The notes under the pieces are model-generated. The model was not told the DNA's origin. It ran no database searches and was given only the letters and a program-made list of their open reading frames with translations. The position numbers were made by a program, and so were the translations under genes. 64,000 nt of DNA from Strigamia acuminata (lineage: Eukaryota > Arthropoda > Chilopoda > Geophilomorpha > Linotaeniidae): contig OX442316.1 of the NCBI GenBank assembly GCA_949358305.1, forward strand, positions 18,786,001-18,850,000, written 5' to 3'. This document shows, piece by piece, positions 38,237-50,105 of the stretch; position 1 is the first letter of the stretch, and the number at the start of each line of letters is the position of its first letter.

Positions 38237-41200
38237 GGACAATTCAATTGACCTTGCAAATCTCTATTTAGAATAATTTCCGTACAACTCGCAAAGAAGA
38301 AGAAGAAGGAGGAGTAAAAAAAATAATTATCATTCGAAGGAGCGTCGCAAAATCGATGCCGCAGTCGAGCGACTTGGCTGCACAGCACCTAAAGCGAGTG
38401 TGAAGCCCCGTAATGAAAAGAAGGGAAATTCTTACGTCCATTACGAGCGAGTAAATTAAACCACAGCGATGAAGAAGGAAAAAAAGCGAACAGAATTGGT
38501 GAGATAATATGAAATGAAAAGAGTTGCCATTATTTTCTATCAGCAACAGTAAGGATTTTCTTTTTCTTTTCTCCATCATCAACGTATGCGGAGCAAAAAT
38601 GCTGATGATGTACCAAGAGCAGCTCTTCTCTCCTCTCCTCTCCTTCGTGTTGCATGTGTATGTGTGTGTGTCTGTTGAGAGAGAAAGAGCATCTCCATTA
38701 GCATTATCAGATCGGCGACTGAGTAAATGCAACGGTTCGTTTGGTAATGGGCTCCCATTAGTTCTCTCTGCCAACTTAGCCCCAAACACGCTCGAAAACG
38801 AGGAGACTAAAGAGCGGTTTGAGCTTCGGCAAACATTGCGCGAGTCCGCTATTGTTGCACCGGTCGCCTCGCAGAAGAGGGCAAACAAAGTTTGCTTCAT
38901 CAAAATGTGCCCTCTTCTATTTTAAAGCTTCTTTATACACTCCCCCTTCGTTTAATTGGTGGCCAATCCAGTCGCTAATACCACCGAACTGGAATGCAAT
39001 TTTAATCCTTCCGTTTGAATTAACGAGTGTTTACTTTCGCCTATCGCAGCGAGGGGATTAAATGTCATCGACGAGTTAAAGAGCATATCAAAGCAGTGCA
39101 AGATAGGTTTCGACATGTGCATTTCGATTCGAGATACATACTCCTCCCAATGTTATGCATTTAAATAGAAGATTTTAACCGTTGGAGCAAAAAGAAAAAG
39201 TTGGCAGGCTGGAAGGGAAAAAGAAAAGAAAAAAAATGGGTATCCATCAATGAGTGCGCGAGATGGCAATCTCTGCGGATGAAGCGCTCGTGCCCGGTGT
39301 GGACTGACGTCACTCGGAATGCCTGTGTGTGACAGGCGTCCGTTCTCCAGTTGCCATCACATCACAATCATGTGCGCCCACGCCACACGAGTACACGACC
39401 GAATCGAAACACTTAACAAACTGAAATGACGCCTACAATTTGACGCCGATTTTTATTTCTTTTAAGGGAGTGCTTCGATTCAATCGCTCGTGGCGGTGAC
39501 AGGCGTAAATGGGGGACGCCATGTAAAACGACAAGTGAACTCGACATCAATGTCAAAAGTGAATTCTTTTTTCCGCCCTATAAAACCGAAGGTCTTCCAT
39601 TGATCTGCTACCAGTTTATCTCTTTTTTTTCTTGCCTCCTTCTTTCTCGCTGCCACCGCAACACGAAACCCGCAAAATAAATCATTCGGCCGCATTGATT
39701 TGCGATCATCGGATGTGGCCAAATTTGTCCTTGTCCGGAGGAATCTTTCAAAACCGCACTCGAGCTTACGACTCACGGCATTTGCTCGGCTTGGCTCGGC
39801 TCATCCGACAAGCCAAATTTAATTCCTCGCTTTTTATTCCATTTGTCTCCTGTTCATTTCGCCATTATTTCATCTCGTCTCGTTCACGGTACCGTGATTT
39901 TCTTTCCGTGTGCCCGATGCGAATTGCAAATGCAGGTCGGGTCCTTCAAAAGTTCTCGACCCGCTCGAATAAAGCGATTTGATGTCATTTTTTTCATTAT
40001 GTGTACTCGAAAGCAACAAAGACTGACTTTTTCATTCAGTTTCATAAGCAATCGTAATTAATTGAACGATGTTAAAAATGTTAAAAAATATTGCAGTCGT
40101 CCGGTCTGAATTTTGTCAGCAAAAACCGCACTAAGCCGCGAGTATCGCTGCAAGTCTGTGACATAATACCTTCGACTCGCGTCTGCCACCGCCATTCCGC
40201 TCTCAAAAGACTTAAAGCCGTTGATTCATTTAAATTTAAAACGTAAAAAGATGTCCAAATAAAGCATATTAGAGGAAATAGAAGTAATAAAAATATATTC
40301 GGTAAGCAATAGAAGTTCACGTTGCACATTTTTATGGTTCTAGTTTTATTCTCCTCCACTCTCATTACATGCAATAGTAATAAAACACTTAAAACTTGCA
40401 AGTTTCGTTGCCATGCAGATCAATAAATATCTCATCAACCGCCCATTTTTAACAACAAATGTTTCCATCGAATCCGTTTCATTCATCAAAGACGAAGAAT
40501 GCAAGAAAAGAAATAAGACAAGACTCGCAAGATACGAAAAGTATTCGTATTGCTGTTCTTTTAACGTAAAAACCCACAATCCCCGCGAGACGGCGAGGCA
40601 ACTGGCAATGGATTCCTCGCACTAATTGAATCGGACGTTGCCTGGCAATGACAGCGCACACTCGTTTCCGCACGACTGCCTCATACACACCCCTTTTTTT
40701 CCCCTCAGGAAGGAACGTCCGAGGGGTAATTAAAGGCAGAATGCGCACCAACCTCAACCTGCACACCAAAATCAATCGGCAAAAAGCTTTCCAGAGCGAA
40801 AAAAATTAAATAAAGAAAAATGAAATACCGAGGGAAAAATCGTCAAACGCGACGTGACAAACGCGATTGCGCCGAACTCGCAGCTGTTTATTGGAGAAAT
40901 TTCAAAGCGAGCGTGGCCTCTGAACTCCTCGCCGCCAATTTTCTGCCTACCGCGATAATCTATCAGACAAGAGGAATTACAAGTTGAAGGTGATCGATGG
41001 ATGCAGATTCGCGAGGATTACCGACTTATCCCCTCGCTTTACTCGTCTCGCAAACAAACGACGCGACGAGCTCGTCTTTACTATTCAAACCAAACAATAC
41101 CGCTACTGTGCAAGAAAAACACATGCAAATATGCAATTGATTATTCCGGCCTCGCACAAAGGTCGCAAAACAACGCCGACATGTTTTGCCAATTAAGGAT

Positions 41201-43248
41201 GCAGCCCGGCAGCCTTTCGGTGATGTGCTCCGGCCCAACAGAGGACAAGTTCCCGCGGGGAACTACCCATCACAACTCCTCGGAAACGGTCACGAGGTCA
41301 ATTAAGGACTCGCGGTCCCTAGACGGCTACCACTTGGCCTTATCGACTAGCAGCATACACGCAGCGTTAATCTGTAGACGACAGCGACACCTACAGCGAA
41401 TCGGTTGTCGATAAACGGCATCAATTAATTGCGATTCCAGATGCGATGTGGAGGGAGAAAACTTCAGTCGACGATGAGAAAATATGCGTGGTTTAAAACC
41501 AATCGATTCCTCTCTCCCTCTCTCTCTCTCTCGTGTTCGTGTCGCGTGTGTGACGCAAACCAATATGTGCGACTGTCGGCTTCGTTTCCAGGCTGAAGAA
41601 GCGAAAAGAAAAGAAAAGTGAAGAAAAGGAAACAAACGATTCTTCAAATCTTCACCTTGACCCGAATTGGCAGTGGTCAAAATCGGGCGTGCAATTTTTG
41701 TCGAGTTAATTAAAGGTGAATTTGCACGTCGGAAAAATTGCACCTACACTCGAGTTAAAGCAATTTTTCATAACGGCCCACCGAGCGGTCATTAGTTTCC
41801 CGCTCCTGATTGGCTGTGACTTTTGTTGCCGGCATAAAACTACATGCTATTGTGGACGATGAAACCAGCTCATCTAAAGATAAGTTTACATTATTGCTTT
41901 TGGCAAATTATAGCGGCGTTTGCAAAAAGAAATCAGCAAAATGTGATGTGATGGCGAGGAGAAAAATGGAAAAAGATGTTTTTGTTCGAGACTCCACTTT
42001 TTTTCGCTCTTTTTTTTGTCGTACAATAAATCGGATTAAAACCCGTCGCTTTTATGAAAGCAAAAAATTAAAATTGTTTTCTGTCGTTTTGTATTGATCT
42101 TCTTTCTCGTGACAGAATTATGGCACCTTTTCTAACCAGTTTGTGAGTGCTGAAGCACCAATAGGGATTAGTCAAGTTTATTGAGTTGAGTGAAGGGACG
42201 AAGAACGAACAAACAAAAATAAATACAGAAATAAAAAATAAAAATAAATCTAATTTCATTTTTATTTTCATTTTCATTTTTATTTTTATTATATATCTTG
42301 ACGAAAAGTTTGTGGTGGCAACGAGGCCCAATCGAGCTCGACAAATAGTGGCAAATTTTGGAAAACTCTCGGCATTACTTGCCACTTTAAAAGTGAATTT
42401 ATTGGACAAACTTAATTGCTCTTAGGTCAAGACTTGGCTTTATTAATTCCCGCGAGGAGCACAACCTACTCACATAAATATTTCACTAGATTAACAAGCT
42501 GAGGGTAATTTACCTCGCATATGAAAAGTGCAACCCAATAAGTGCTATCTGGCCGTTCTAGGCATCTCTAAAAAGGTCACAAAGTCGCACGCGCCGAACG
42601 ATCCACCCTTGAAGCATTTCTCCCAATTTATAAGACCCATTTCGCCCACCGTTCGAAAATTGCGTTGGGCTTTGCACTGAAACCATCAGTCTTGTCGCCA
42701 GAGAAAAAGATAACTCATTTTTCACCTTTACACCACTGACCGGACAGAAATTGACCCCCACCGAATGTGCCCGCAAAATTGACGAATGATCGGGCCAACG
42801 GGAAGGGAAAAGGAGAGAAGGGAAGGGAAAGGAAACAAACAGTGCTCACGTACCTTTCATGCTAAACAAACAAGATCAAAGTTTCAACAACAACCCAAAA
42901 AAAAAGAAGAAAAAAAGCGACGACTCGAGACTAGAATTTCGATCGATCGATTTCAGCACTTTTTTTTTTTTCTTTTTCTATTCTTCTTTTTTCTTTTTTT
43001 TCTCTAAAAAGGCCAGATCGATTAAAACGAAAGATAGTTGGTAAACATTGGGTGCCTTTAAAGTAAATTTGATTTCAAGAGGGACGATTGGGTAAACTAT
43101 AATCAATTCTCAATAGACAAGCCTTAAATCAAGAATGACGCAAGTTTGGAAAATGACCCAAATTCTAGATCAGAGTGTCTAAATATTTACACGATAGATA
43201 GTGTGTGGCATGTTTCCACGAACATATTTTTTTATTTTTCCTCTGAAG

Positions 43249-43446
43249 GATGAAATTCTAAACTCATCGAATCTAGACGAGAAGGAAGTCATGCAGCAAT
43301 TAAAAGCCGAAAGCCAGTTGCTCGAAACTTTAGTGCAAAGCACAGGAGTATTGCGTGCAGCCACCCTCGGTCTTATTGCTTCAAATTCTTGGTTGTGGAA
43401 TAAGGGGGTGATTGCCTTCTTGGAATCAAATTACAAACGAGATATA
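43249..43446 (+). CDS. candidate exon, 66 codons, unknown product
   Basis: I do not recognise it, but it looks coding. A T-rich acceptor (TTTTATTTTTCCTCTGAAG) ends at 43248 and a donor-like A|GTGAGA begins at 43447. The 198 bp are open in phase 0 at both ends. The product starts with a charged, leucine-spaced stretch (LDEKEVMQQLKAESQLLETL) typical of an amphipathic or coiled-coil helix, then turns hydrophobic and tryptophan-containing (LGLIASNSWLWNKG). A second protein-like segment lies just downstream at 43546-43742. An internal donor that ends the helix earlier is possible. Confidence 0.28.
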
Positions 43447-43451
43447 GTGAG

Positions 43452-43479
43452 AGTGTGTGTGTGTGTGTATGTGTATGTG
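43452..43479. repeat. GT microsatellite
   Basis: GT run of about nine units with TATGTG interruptions, directly after the donor-like site of the candidate exon. Confidence 0.9.
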
Positions 43480-43545
43480 CTCCCATTCTCTGAGCGAGCA
43501 ATGGAAGGCTATCAGGAAAAGAGCCATCATTGCCATGTGTTGCAG

Positions 43546-43742
43546 CACAAAGTCCAGCTGAGCCAACACTTCCTGCGCACAAGTTGCCAGATGACATCCA
43601 AACTAAGATCGGAAAGGACCCCCCTGTCAAATCGATCACGATTTCGCTCAAAGAAACAAATAAGAAAGCGCGAAACGTCGACTTAAATGATTCGATGAAT
43701 AACGACATTCATCTTTGGCGCAATAAAACCGCAGTGACGGAG
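43546..43742 (+). CDS. candidate exon, about 66 codons, unknown product
   Basis: It follows an acceptor-like GTGTTGCAG (ending 43545). The phase-1 frame is open to beyond 43742, where GAG|GTCATT is a weak donor; the frame itself stays open to a TAA at 43929. The segment reads like a soluble, charged protein (KLPDDIQTKIGKDPPVKSIT, then DLNDSMNNDIHLWRNKTAV). It could be spliced to 43249 onward using a phase-1 donor near 43369, but that donor is poor. No homologue comes to mind. Confidence 0.25.
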
Positions 43743-43945
43743 GTCATTAGAAGTCTCTCGAGCGACACCTTCACGGGATGGGCTCAGTGGCATCGAACGG
43801 GCGCCCCGCGTAAATTAAACCACAAATTACTCTCCTCCGCCTACTCTCATTTCCCCCTCAAATATCGACCAAAAGAGAAAAAAGAGAAAATCTGCAACCT
43901 CCTTTTTACTGTTTTGGCCCCGCAATCATAAATTTTGAGATAAAA

Positions 43946-43968
43946 TGCTAAATTTATGGCATTTAGCA
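43946..43968. repeat. 8-bp inverted repeat, 7-nt loop
   Basis: TGCTAAAT, loop TTATGGC, then ATTTAGCA. It starts 15 bases after the TAA that closes the 43546 frame. It may be chance. Confidence 0.6.
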
Positions 43969-44796
43969 CCTGATAGCACACGGAGGATGTTTTGTTTGCA
44001 ACCATTTCTTTTGTCTTAACATATTTTATTGCTTTCTGATTTATTTTTCTTCTATTTTTTTAAATAAAAAACTAACATTTGCAACAGGACCAGATGTGGA
44101 TCAATCAAAAGCATTAATGATTTATAGATTTGACAGTACAAGGGAGTTCCATGGCTAAATTTTACAATTTCTATATAGTAAATGTGCACTCTATATTTAA
44201 ATTAAAGTGACCGCACACCAGCCGTAGATAAAATCTCTGCTTTTTATTTTCTTTCTCCACTTTCCTAGCCAGTTTATCCACTTTAAAAAAAAAATCTACT
44301 TCCATAAAGTCCAGTCGATTTTATCTCTCGTCAAACAGCCAGACATGTATCTTCAATTCTGCAGAAAGCAAAAGGACTCTAAACTACTTCTTGCTCGAGA
44401 AATCAGCTGTTACCATCCACAGCAAAACTCCCTGCAAAAACGTATAAATTATACAGTCCCCTACATTTCAAACTAAACTGCGCGGCATTAATGGCTTTAA
44501 CACCGCAGCAAAAATAAAAAATATCACTTCACCCCGCACTAGCAAATACTTGTTATGAGTGCTATCAACGAGTGTCCACTTTGATTGCAGCCGAGTCAAA
44601 ACCCATCCGCACGCACATATTTCTTTGAGTTTCCAGCTCGCGCGCGCACCAGATGACAAGCAAAAGAGTATAATTTCAAATAAAATACTCTAAATTTCAA
44701 AATTAAAAAAAAAGAATACGTTTTGCTATCCCGCACGCAGGTGATGGTAAATTGGGTCTCGCAATTCGATTAGGAGGTCCCATCCTGTAGCCACAA

Positions 44797-44815
44797 TCTG
44801 ATTAGTCTAATCAGA
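44797..44815. promoter_or_regulatory. 19-bp near-perfect palindrome TCTGATTAG-T-CTAATCAGA
   Basis: Two perfect 9-bp arms flank one base. Each arm holds a TAAT-core homeodomain-like half site (TGATTA/TAATCA), so a dimeric homeodomain site is a reasonable guess. Function is inferred from shape only. Confidence 0.35.
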
Positions 44816-45910
44816 AGGTAAAAGCGAGTGAGCGATGCTGCGCGTTCGTTCGCTCGCTCGTTGGCTCGGCCGCCAAGAAATATGTGTGTGTGTTGCTTTC
44901 CAAGTGTAACTCGATCGGTTGCACCGTCACCGGAGATTTCTTGAAAGAAATTAAAATGCATCACTCACCAAGATTAGATTCAAAGGGTGCATTCGACGTC
45001 TGGAGGGAGAGACAAGTGAAAACAAGCAACAATTCTGCGTGGAGCTATAAAAGAGACGGGAATTTGCATCGGTAGACGAACTCGTGAAGCCGCAAACATA
45101 AACCTGAAACAGCAATCAATAGGCGAATTACAACCGCCTCACTCGCATTCCTCTGATTTTCGTTTAATGCTGCAACAACTCGAATTACATCCAACTTGGC
45201 ATCGATCGGGCCTCGAGTAGTGGCCGGGTGCAAAACTGCAAAACGAAACGAGACGAGCCGAGACGAGACGAAATCAATTGGGAGATTAGATAGGAAATCT
45301 TTTTCTTCTTTCTTTCTTTCTTTTGCCGCTCCGGTTTAACTGCTGATAAAAATGCCGGCAAATCCTAGTCCCGTTTTGATGAGATGATAAAATTTCGTAA
45401 AATCTCCAAAGTTCATTGAAGAATCAAGAGTTTCAAGAGCGCGCCGAGACAAAAATTTATCTCGTCGCGACTTCATTTTCCCTTTCATATGGCCGAGCCA
45501 ATTTTCTCTGCTTCGACTTCAACTGCCCCTAAATTAGCCACTTTGCATTTATCTTTAGAAATCCGATCTAATACCTAGAAAAGGCAAACTCGGCCTCCGA
45601 GTCGGACCGATTTCTCCACAGAAAAGAAAATAAATATTTTTCTTCTTCCATATTCTTTTCTTTCTCTTTCAAATCAGAAACAAATGAGACAAAAGGAATT
45701 TTAAGGCGATTCTGCTCGACCTTGCCAGAACAGAACAGAGAAGAGGAGAGAAGCGTTCGCGATGAGTGGCCTCGTTGCGAATCGATTGAGTCGAGAGACT
45801 GAAACAAAACCATTCGAAGGAAGAAGAAGAGAAGAGAAACCCTCCCCGTCCTCGACGAGCCCACATGCAACGCAAACTGGTCAAATCGACAGACGCATGC
45901 ACTCGATTAA

Positions 45911-45937
45911 CTATCTATCTGTCTGTCTATCTATCTA
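45911..45937. repeat. CTAT/CTGT tetramer repeat
   Basis: CTAT units with two central CTGT units. Confidence 0.9.
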
Positions 45938-48026
45938 CGTCGTATTCCGTTCCGTTCTCATACGGATTTGGTGCCGATGCTTAATTTCAATTAAATCGTA
46001 ACCTCGTCGCGCGCACCCTCCGATAATCCTCTTTTCGGCCCAAAAGATGAGTTTGGTGCAACAGCGCGCGCATAACCGAAGGGGTGGAGACGACTCCAAG
46101 AACGCGATAAGCTTCACCTTTCACCCGTTTGTGGGTTGGCGCCACTCGTTACGAGCGTGTGCAGAAATTATTCCAGATTAGGGGCGCCAGGTTAAGAAGG
46201 TACGAAGAGCAAACTTCCATTAAGACTTGGCAATGTACTCATTGGACGACCCCCGCATCCACCCCCCAGCCCCACAAACTGCAAACCACAAAAATCAAAT
46301 AATTAATATTTCAAACATTCGAAAAACTTCCAACGTCGACAGAATAGCTTAGAAAATCATAGAAAATGCGTAAACGGCATCGTTTGAAGCACGCACTTAA
46401 CGGCATTGTACATGCACTTGTTGTTTCCACTTGAATATCTTTTAATAAAAATCCTTCTAATGGGTTCATCAAATAAGAATTCAACAAACGCCAATAGGCT
46501 AAAAAAAGTTATGGTATTTGTTGTGGTATTTTCGAGCAATGCACTTAAGCCTTTCGCTGCAGTTAGGCACACGCGCCCCTTTTGTGATTCCTCCTACCGA
46601 TAGTGGTAGGACAACTTCAACTTCACCGAGTCGTGCCTGGTGTTCGCATTTTACCAAAAAATCGTAAAATGTGATTTGATTTTTTTTTTTATAAAGAAAA
46701 TATTGCACACTTGTGTGTGAGAAAATATCAAGTTTTACGAGCCCTTTATACTCGATCATACATGGAAAGAGCGAGGAGTGAGGACACAAAACTCAATTTG
46801 CACTAATACGTAATAGTTGGTGCCACAACTTGTCCTCCGTGTCTTTAGTGAGGAAGCAAATCTCACGCATGTGCAGTGTAACGCCGGAGCGTGCGTGCTT
46901 GGACTAACTCGGCTTGTTTGCGACGGCCAAACCTCCAAGCACTTCCCCGGTGGTTACAACTTTGCCATTCTAATCAATTTCCCGATTCCGACGACTCGCG
47001 TATTCATAAGTTGCACAACAGTTATTTAGCAGTCGAGTGCCTCGAGTCAGCGACCAAAAGATGGAAAGGCGGAGAGAAAAATTTCATCAAGTCTTGCGCA
47101 AGTTTTAAGAAAATTGAAATTTCTCCGACTCAAGTGGAGGAGAGAGAAAGAGTCAAGCGTCGACCATTTCTTTCTTTCTTTCCTTTATTTTCTCTTCTTT
47201 TCTTTTCTTTTCCTTTCATTTTTCTCGCAACAAACCGACATAATGGACACTGCGCAATATTCGCCCCACAGCCACTGATAAGAAAGGAAGGGCGGGCACT
47301 AGCAACAAACTAGATATAAAACTCCCTTGGCAACAGCCAAATGACCACACTGACCACTCGTGTAATAACTGGAGCTTTTTAAACGCAGCACGACTTTTCG
47401 CTTTGTATTCAAACTCGTTTCCGTGCTTTCACGTCCACCCCAGGAGGCTCCTTGCTCGCCTTGCTTTGGATACGGCTAAATGCTGACGCCGCCACTTTAT
47501 TAGCAAACTGTGTTTGCACCGTGTTTAATTAATTTTTTACGCGGGCCCACATTTGCAAGACGCTGGACACGACACAATTACCTTTCAAATTAAATATTTA
47601 GAAAATTGCGTCCAAAACTGAAATCGCATGGAAAAATAATGCTGAATAATAAACGACCACATTTCGCAGCGTACGAGTAGTGTGCGTAATTACAAAGAAT
47701 ACATTTTTAATTCAAATCTCATTAAAAATGTATTCGCAAAATTAAAACCAAACAAGTGAAATCAAAGATGGCTAAAGTGACACAAATTTTTTTTTTTTTA
47801 ATTTTCTTAATTTTCTTTTTCAGTCGAGTGTCAAACTGTCGGCTCGACATTTAAACAAATGTGTACATACCGGTAGATATAAATATTTTAGAAATGTCGC
47901 AAGTCCTCTAAATAACAGGCTGCCAACATAAAATGCATTAGTTTGTTTTGAATGCAGCGAGCGACATGAACCCTGTGTCAGTGTCCTCTGCTCTGCTTTT
48001 AAGAATATCAACTCCCACAAGCCACG

Positions 48027-48065
48027 AGGCAGAAGCAGAGGCAGAAGCAGAGGCAGAGGCAGAGG
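48027..48065. repeat. GCAGAG/GCAGAA hexamer array
   Basis: About six hexamers. Read on + this gives alternating Glu-Ala; on - it gives Ser-Ala-type repeats. Most likely a simple repeat, not a coding constraint. Confidence 0.85.
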
Positions 48066-48710
48066 CTCCCCAAGGTCCAGGCAAGCCAATCATCAAACTC
48101 CAACTCACCCGTAATGCACCAGTAATGCACTTTCCAGTCAAATTTCATTCACAAGACGAATCAAGCCAAATCAATAGCTTCTCCCTCCGCAACATTTCTC
48201 AGGAAATATTGGACAACCTCAAGTTTAACCATCGACTGTGCATCACATTTCCAAACGGACAATTCAATGAAGAATATAAACTAATAAGTTGATCCCAGTG
48301 TTATCTGCGCTCCCAACACGAAAAACTTCTTGCTACAACTGTCAAACCAAGTGGACGATTTTTTTTCTCTCTCTTTTTCGCTCGGCGTGTAGCAATGAAT
48401 AGAGAAAAAGAAAGGAGGAGGGAAAAGAGGGCAAGGTTTTTGTCGCCTTATCGCCTGTAGAAAACGTGTAATGTTCAGCCAGGCACCTCAGCGACAATCG
48501 CAATGAGAAGAGTACGAAAAGGCAACTGCCTCGCTAAACCGATAAGACGGCAGGCCATGCGAAACCGTTCAATTCAAACTGGCGCTGGCTCCGACGCCCC
48601 CGCCCCCACCCCCGGCCCAACCCCCTTATATAGGATCTCCAAAGTCGGAACACCGAGTGCCAACCGACGAAAAACCTCTGCCAAAGCCTCCAACCGTTTT
48701 CTTTCCTTCT

Positions 48711-48766
48711 TTCATTCTTTCTCTCTTACTTTCTTTCTCTCTTTCTTTCTTTCTTTCTTTCTTCTC
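48711..48766. repeat. TTTC-rich microsatellite
   Basis: Imperfect TTTC/CTTA units ending in about five perfect TTTC units. Confidence 0.85.
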
Positions 48767-49771
48767 ATCGGTATCCTATCTCGATCACAGATTTTTCCAA
48801 AGGTGAATTCGCTGGTAATTCTTAAGTCAGCCACGTCTTCAATTTTCACTCTGCCCCGATAAAGAAAGCTTCTTTTTTTTAAGACTCGTGTGAAAAGGTG
48901 AGGGGTGGCGAAAAAAATGGAATAGAAAAAAAGTTTTCTTAAGAAGAGGAGATAAATCATATTCTCTTCTTGGCTTTCATCTTTTATTGAAAACTCGTGT
49001 TGGGTGTTCATCAGAGGCCAATTATAGACAGAAGGTGAGCGAGCGTCAAAGAAGTCGTTTCACCTGACTTATTTGCTTGTTTTTTTCCTTTTCACCTTGC
49101 AATATGTCCATTTTGCACCGAAAGAAATTAATTTTTACATCATTTCGATTTTGTTGATCAAGTTGAAGTGGACATGCGTTACAAATTGTAAACTTGACAC
49201 GCTTTTCGAAAGCCTTTTAATGACTTGTTTAGATTGAGAGCATCAATCCAGATTCCAGACCGGTTTAAATCTGATAAACAAATATAAATGACTCGAAGAA
49301 CAGTTGTTGCAACCGTAACTAAACCGTGCAATCAATCTTGACCGCAAATTCAAACTGCCCAACAAACAATGCAATAATTTTCACCCTAAACAGCCCAAGG
49401 TCCTCAAACTGGTCAGATATGAGCGAGAGAATGTGCAGGTATATTGGACAGATAACAGACGTTTGTAAATTAATTTGGAAAAATGTTCACAATGCATAAA
49501 ACATGATGCATCGAAGCGGGAAAATAGAGGAGCGGATATTGAATGGAAGGTCACTCCATAAGGGGCAACCGCGATAGCAAAAGGTTTTGGGAGAAAAGAA
49601 GAAGAAGATAGATGGATAAATGTTTAATTCCAAAGTAAAACGTAAAGCGAGTGCTAGCAATGCGTTTAATTTTTGCAATCACAGGCTTTGTTTTATGATT
49701 TTCTGAATAATCCAGCAGCTGCCCCCAAGTGTGACTTAAACTGATTAAGTGTGTAAAAAGCATTTTGTGAG

Positions 49772-49776
49772 CATTG
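49772..49776. repeat. target site duplication, left copy (BEL-B)
   Basis: CATTG directly outside the left LTR, repeated at 55728-55732. Confidence 0.9.
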
Positions 49777-50105
49777 TTTGAAGATTCGCAAAGTCAATTT
49801 GTAACTAATTTTGACTAAAACTGTGTAAATTTACTACTTTTCTAACTTTTATGAATTTTCGAAATAAAGCATGTCTTTTTTGGGTTAAGAACAAGTTTAT
49901 TGTAATTTCTGGGGGTCACAAGTACAAATTCAGGGGAACAAAGGGTGAAACAAGATAATTTATGACACTTTTACAGCACTTCCGGTCACGCGTCATCCAA
50001 TATCACTCAAAAACACCTCCTGCAGGTTGGCTTCTCTGTGCTGCGCCGTGCTCTTTCCCTCGAACTCGTGCGACCTTGTTACTTCTAACAACGCCAGTTT
50101 TCACA
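49777..50105 (-). repeat. 3' LTR of BEL-B
   Basis: A 329-bp direct repeat with 55399-55727 (constant offset 5622, no difference seen). On the minus strand it starts TGTGAAAACTGG and ends CTTCAAA. The boundary follows from the CATTG duplication and from the primer-binding site, and puts AAA, not CA, at the 3' terminus. Confidence 0.95.
49896..49901 (-). terminator. polyadenylation signal in 3' LTR (BEL-B)
   Basis: AATAAA on the minus strand within ACAATAAACTTG, with the same site in the 5' LTR at 55518-55523. Confidence 0.6.

Larger units (their letters stand above)
32877..43248. other. non-coding stretch, 32.9-43.2 kb
   Basis: No recognisable gene. It contains a CAGA repeat (35702-35727), CT runs (37159-37176, 41511-41533), an AATC run (38216-38236) and ATTTT-rich DNA (42251-42296). 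Overlapping frames of 211 codons (38268-38903, - strand) and 133 codons (38524-38925, + strand) are long for this DNA but match nothing I know. Confidence 0.6.
43743..49771. other. non-coding stretch, 43.7-49.8 kb
   Basis: No recognisable gene. It holds a hairpin (43946-43968), a 19-bp palindrome (44797-44815), GAGAC pentamers (45242-45271), CTAT/CTGT repeats (45911-45937), a GCAGAG hexamer array (48027-48065) and a TTTC tract (48711-48766). A 114-codon frame at 47948-48292 contains the hexamer array as (EA)n and is otherwise unrecognised. Confidence 0.65.

Noticed and set aside
47948-48292. 114-codon frame with an (EA)n stretch
   Set aside because: The repeat is a simple hexamer array and the start and stop are unsupported; no splice or promoter context was found.
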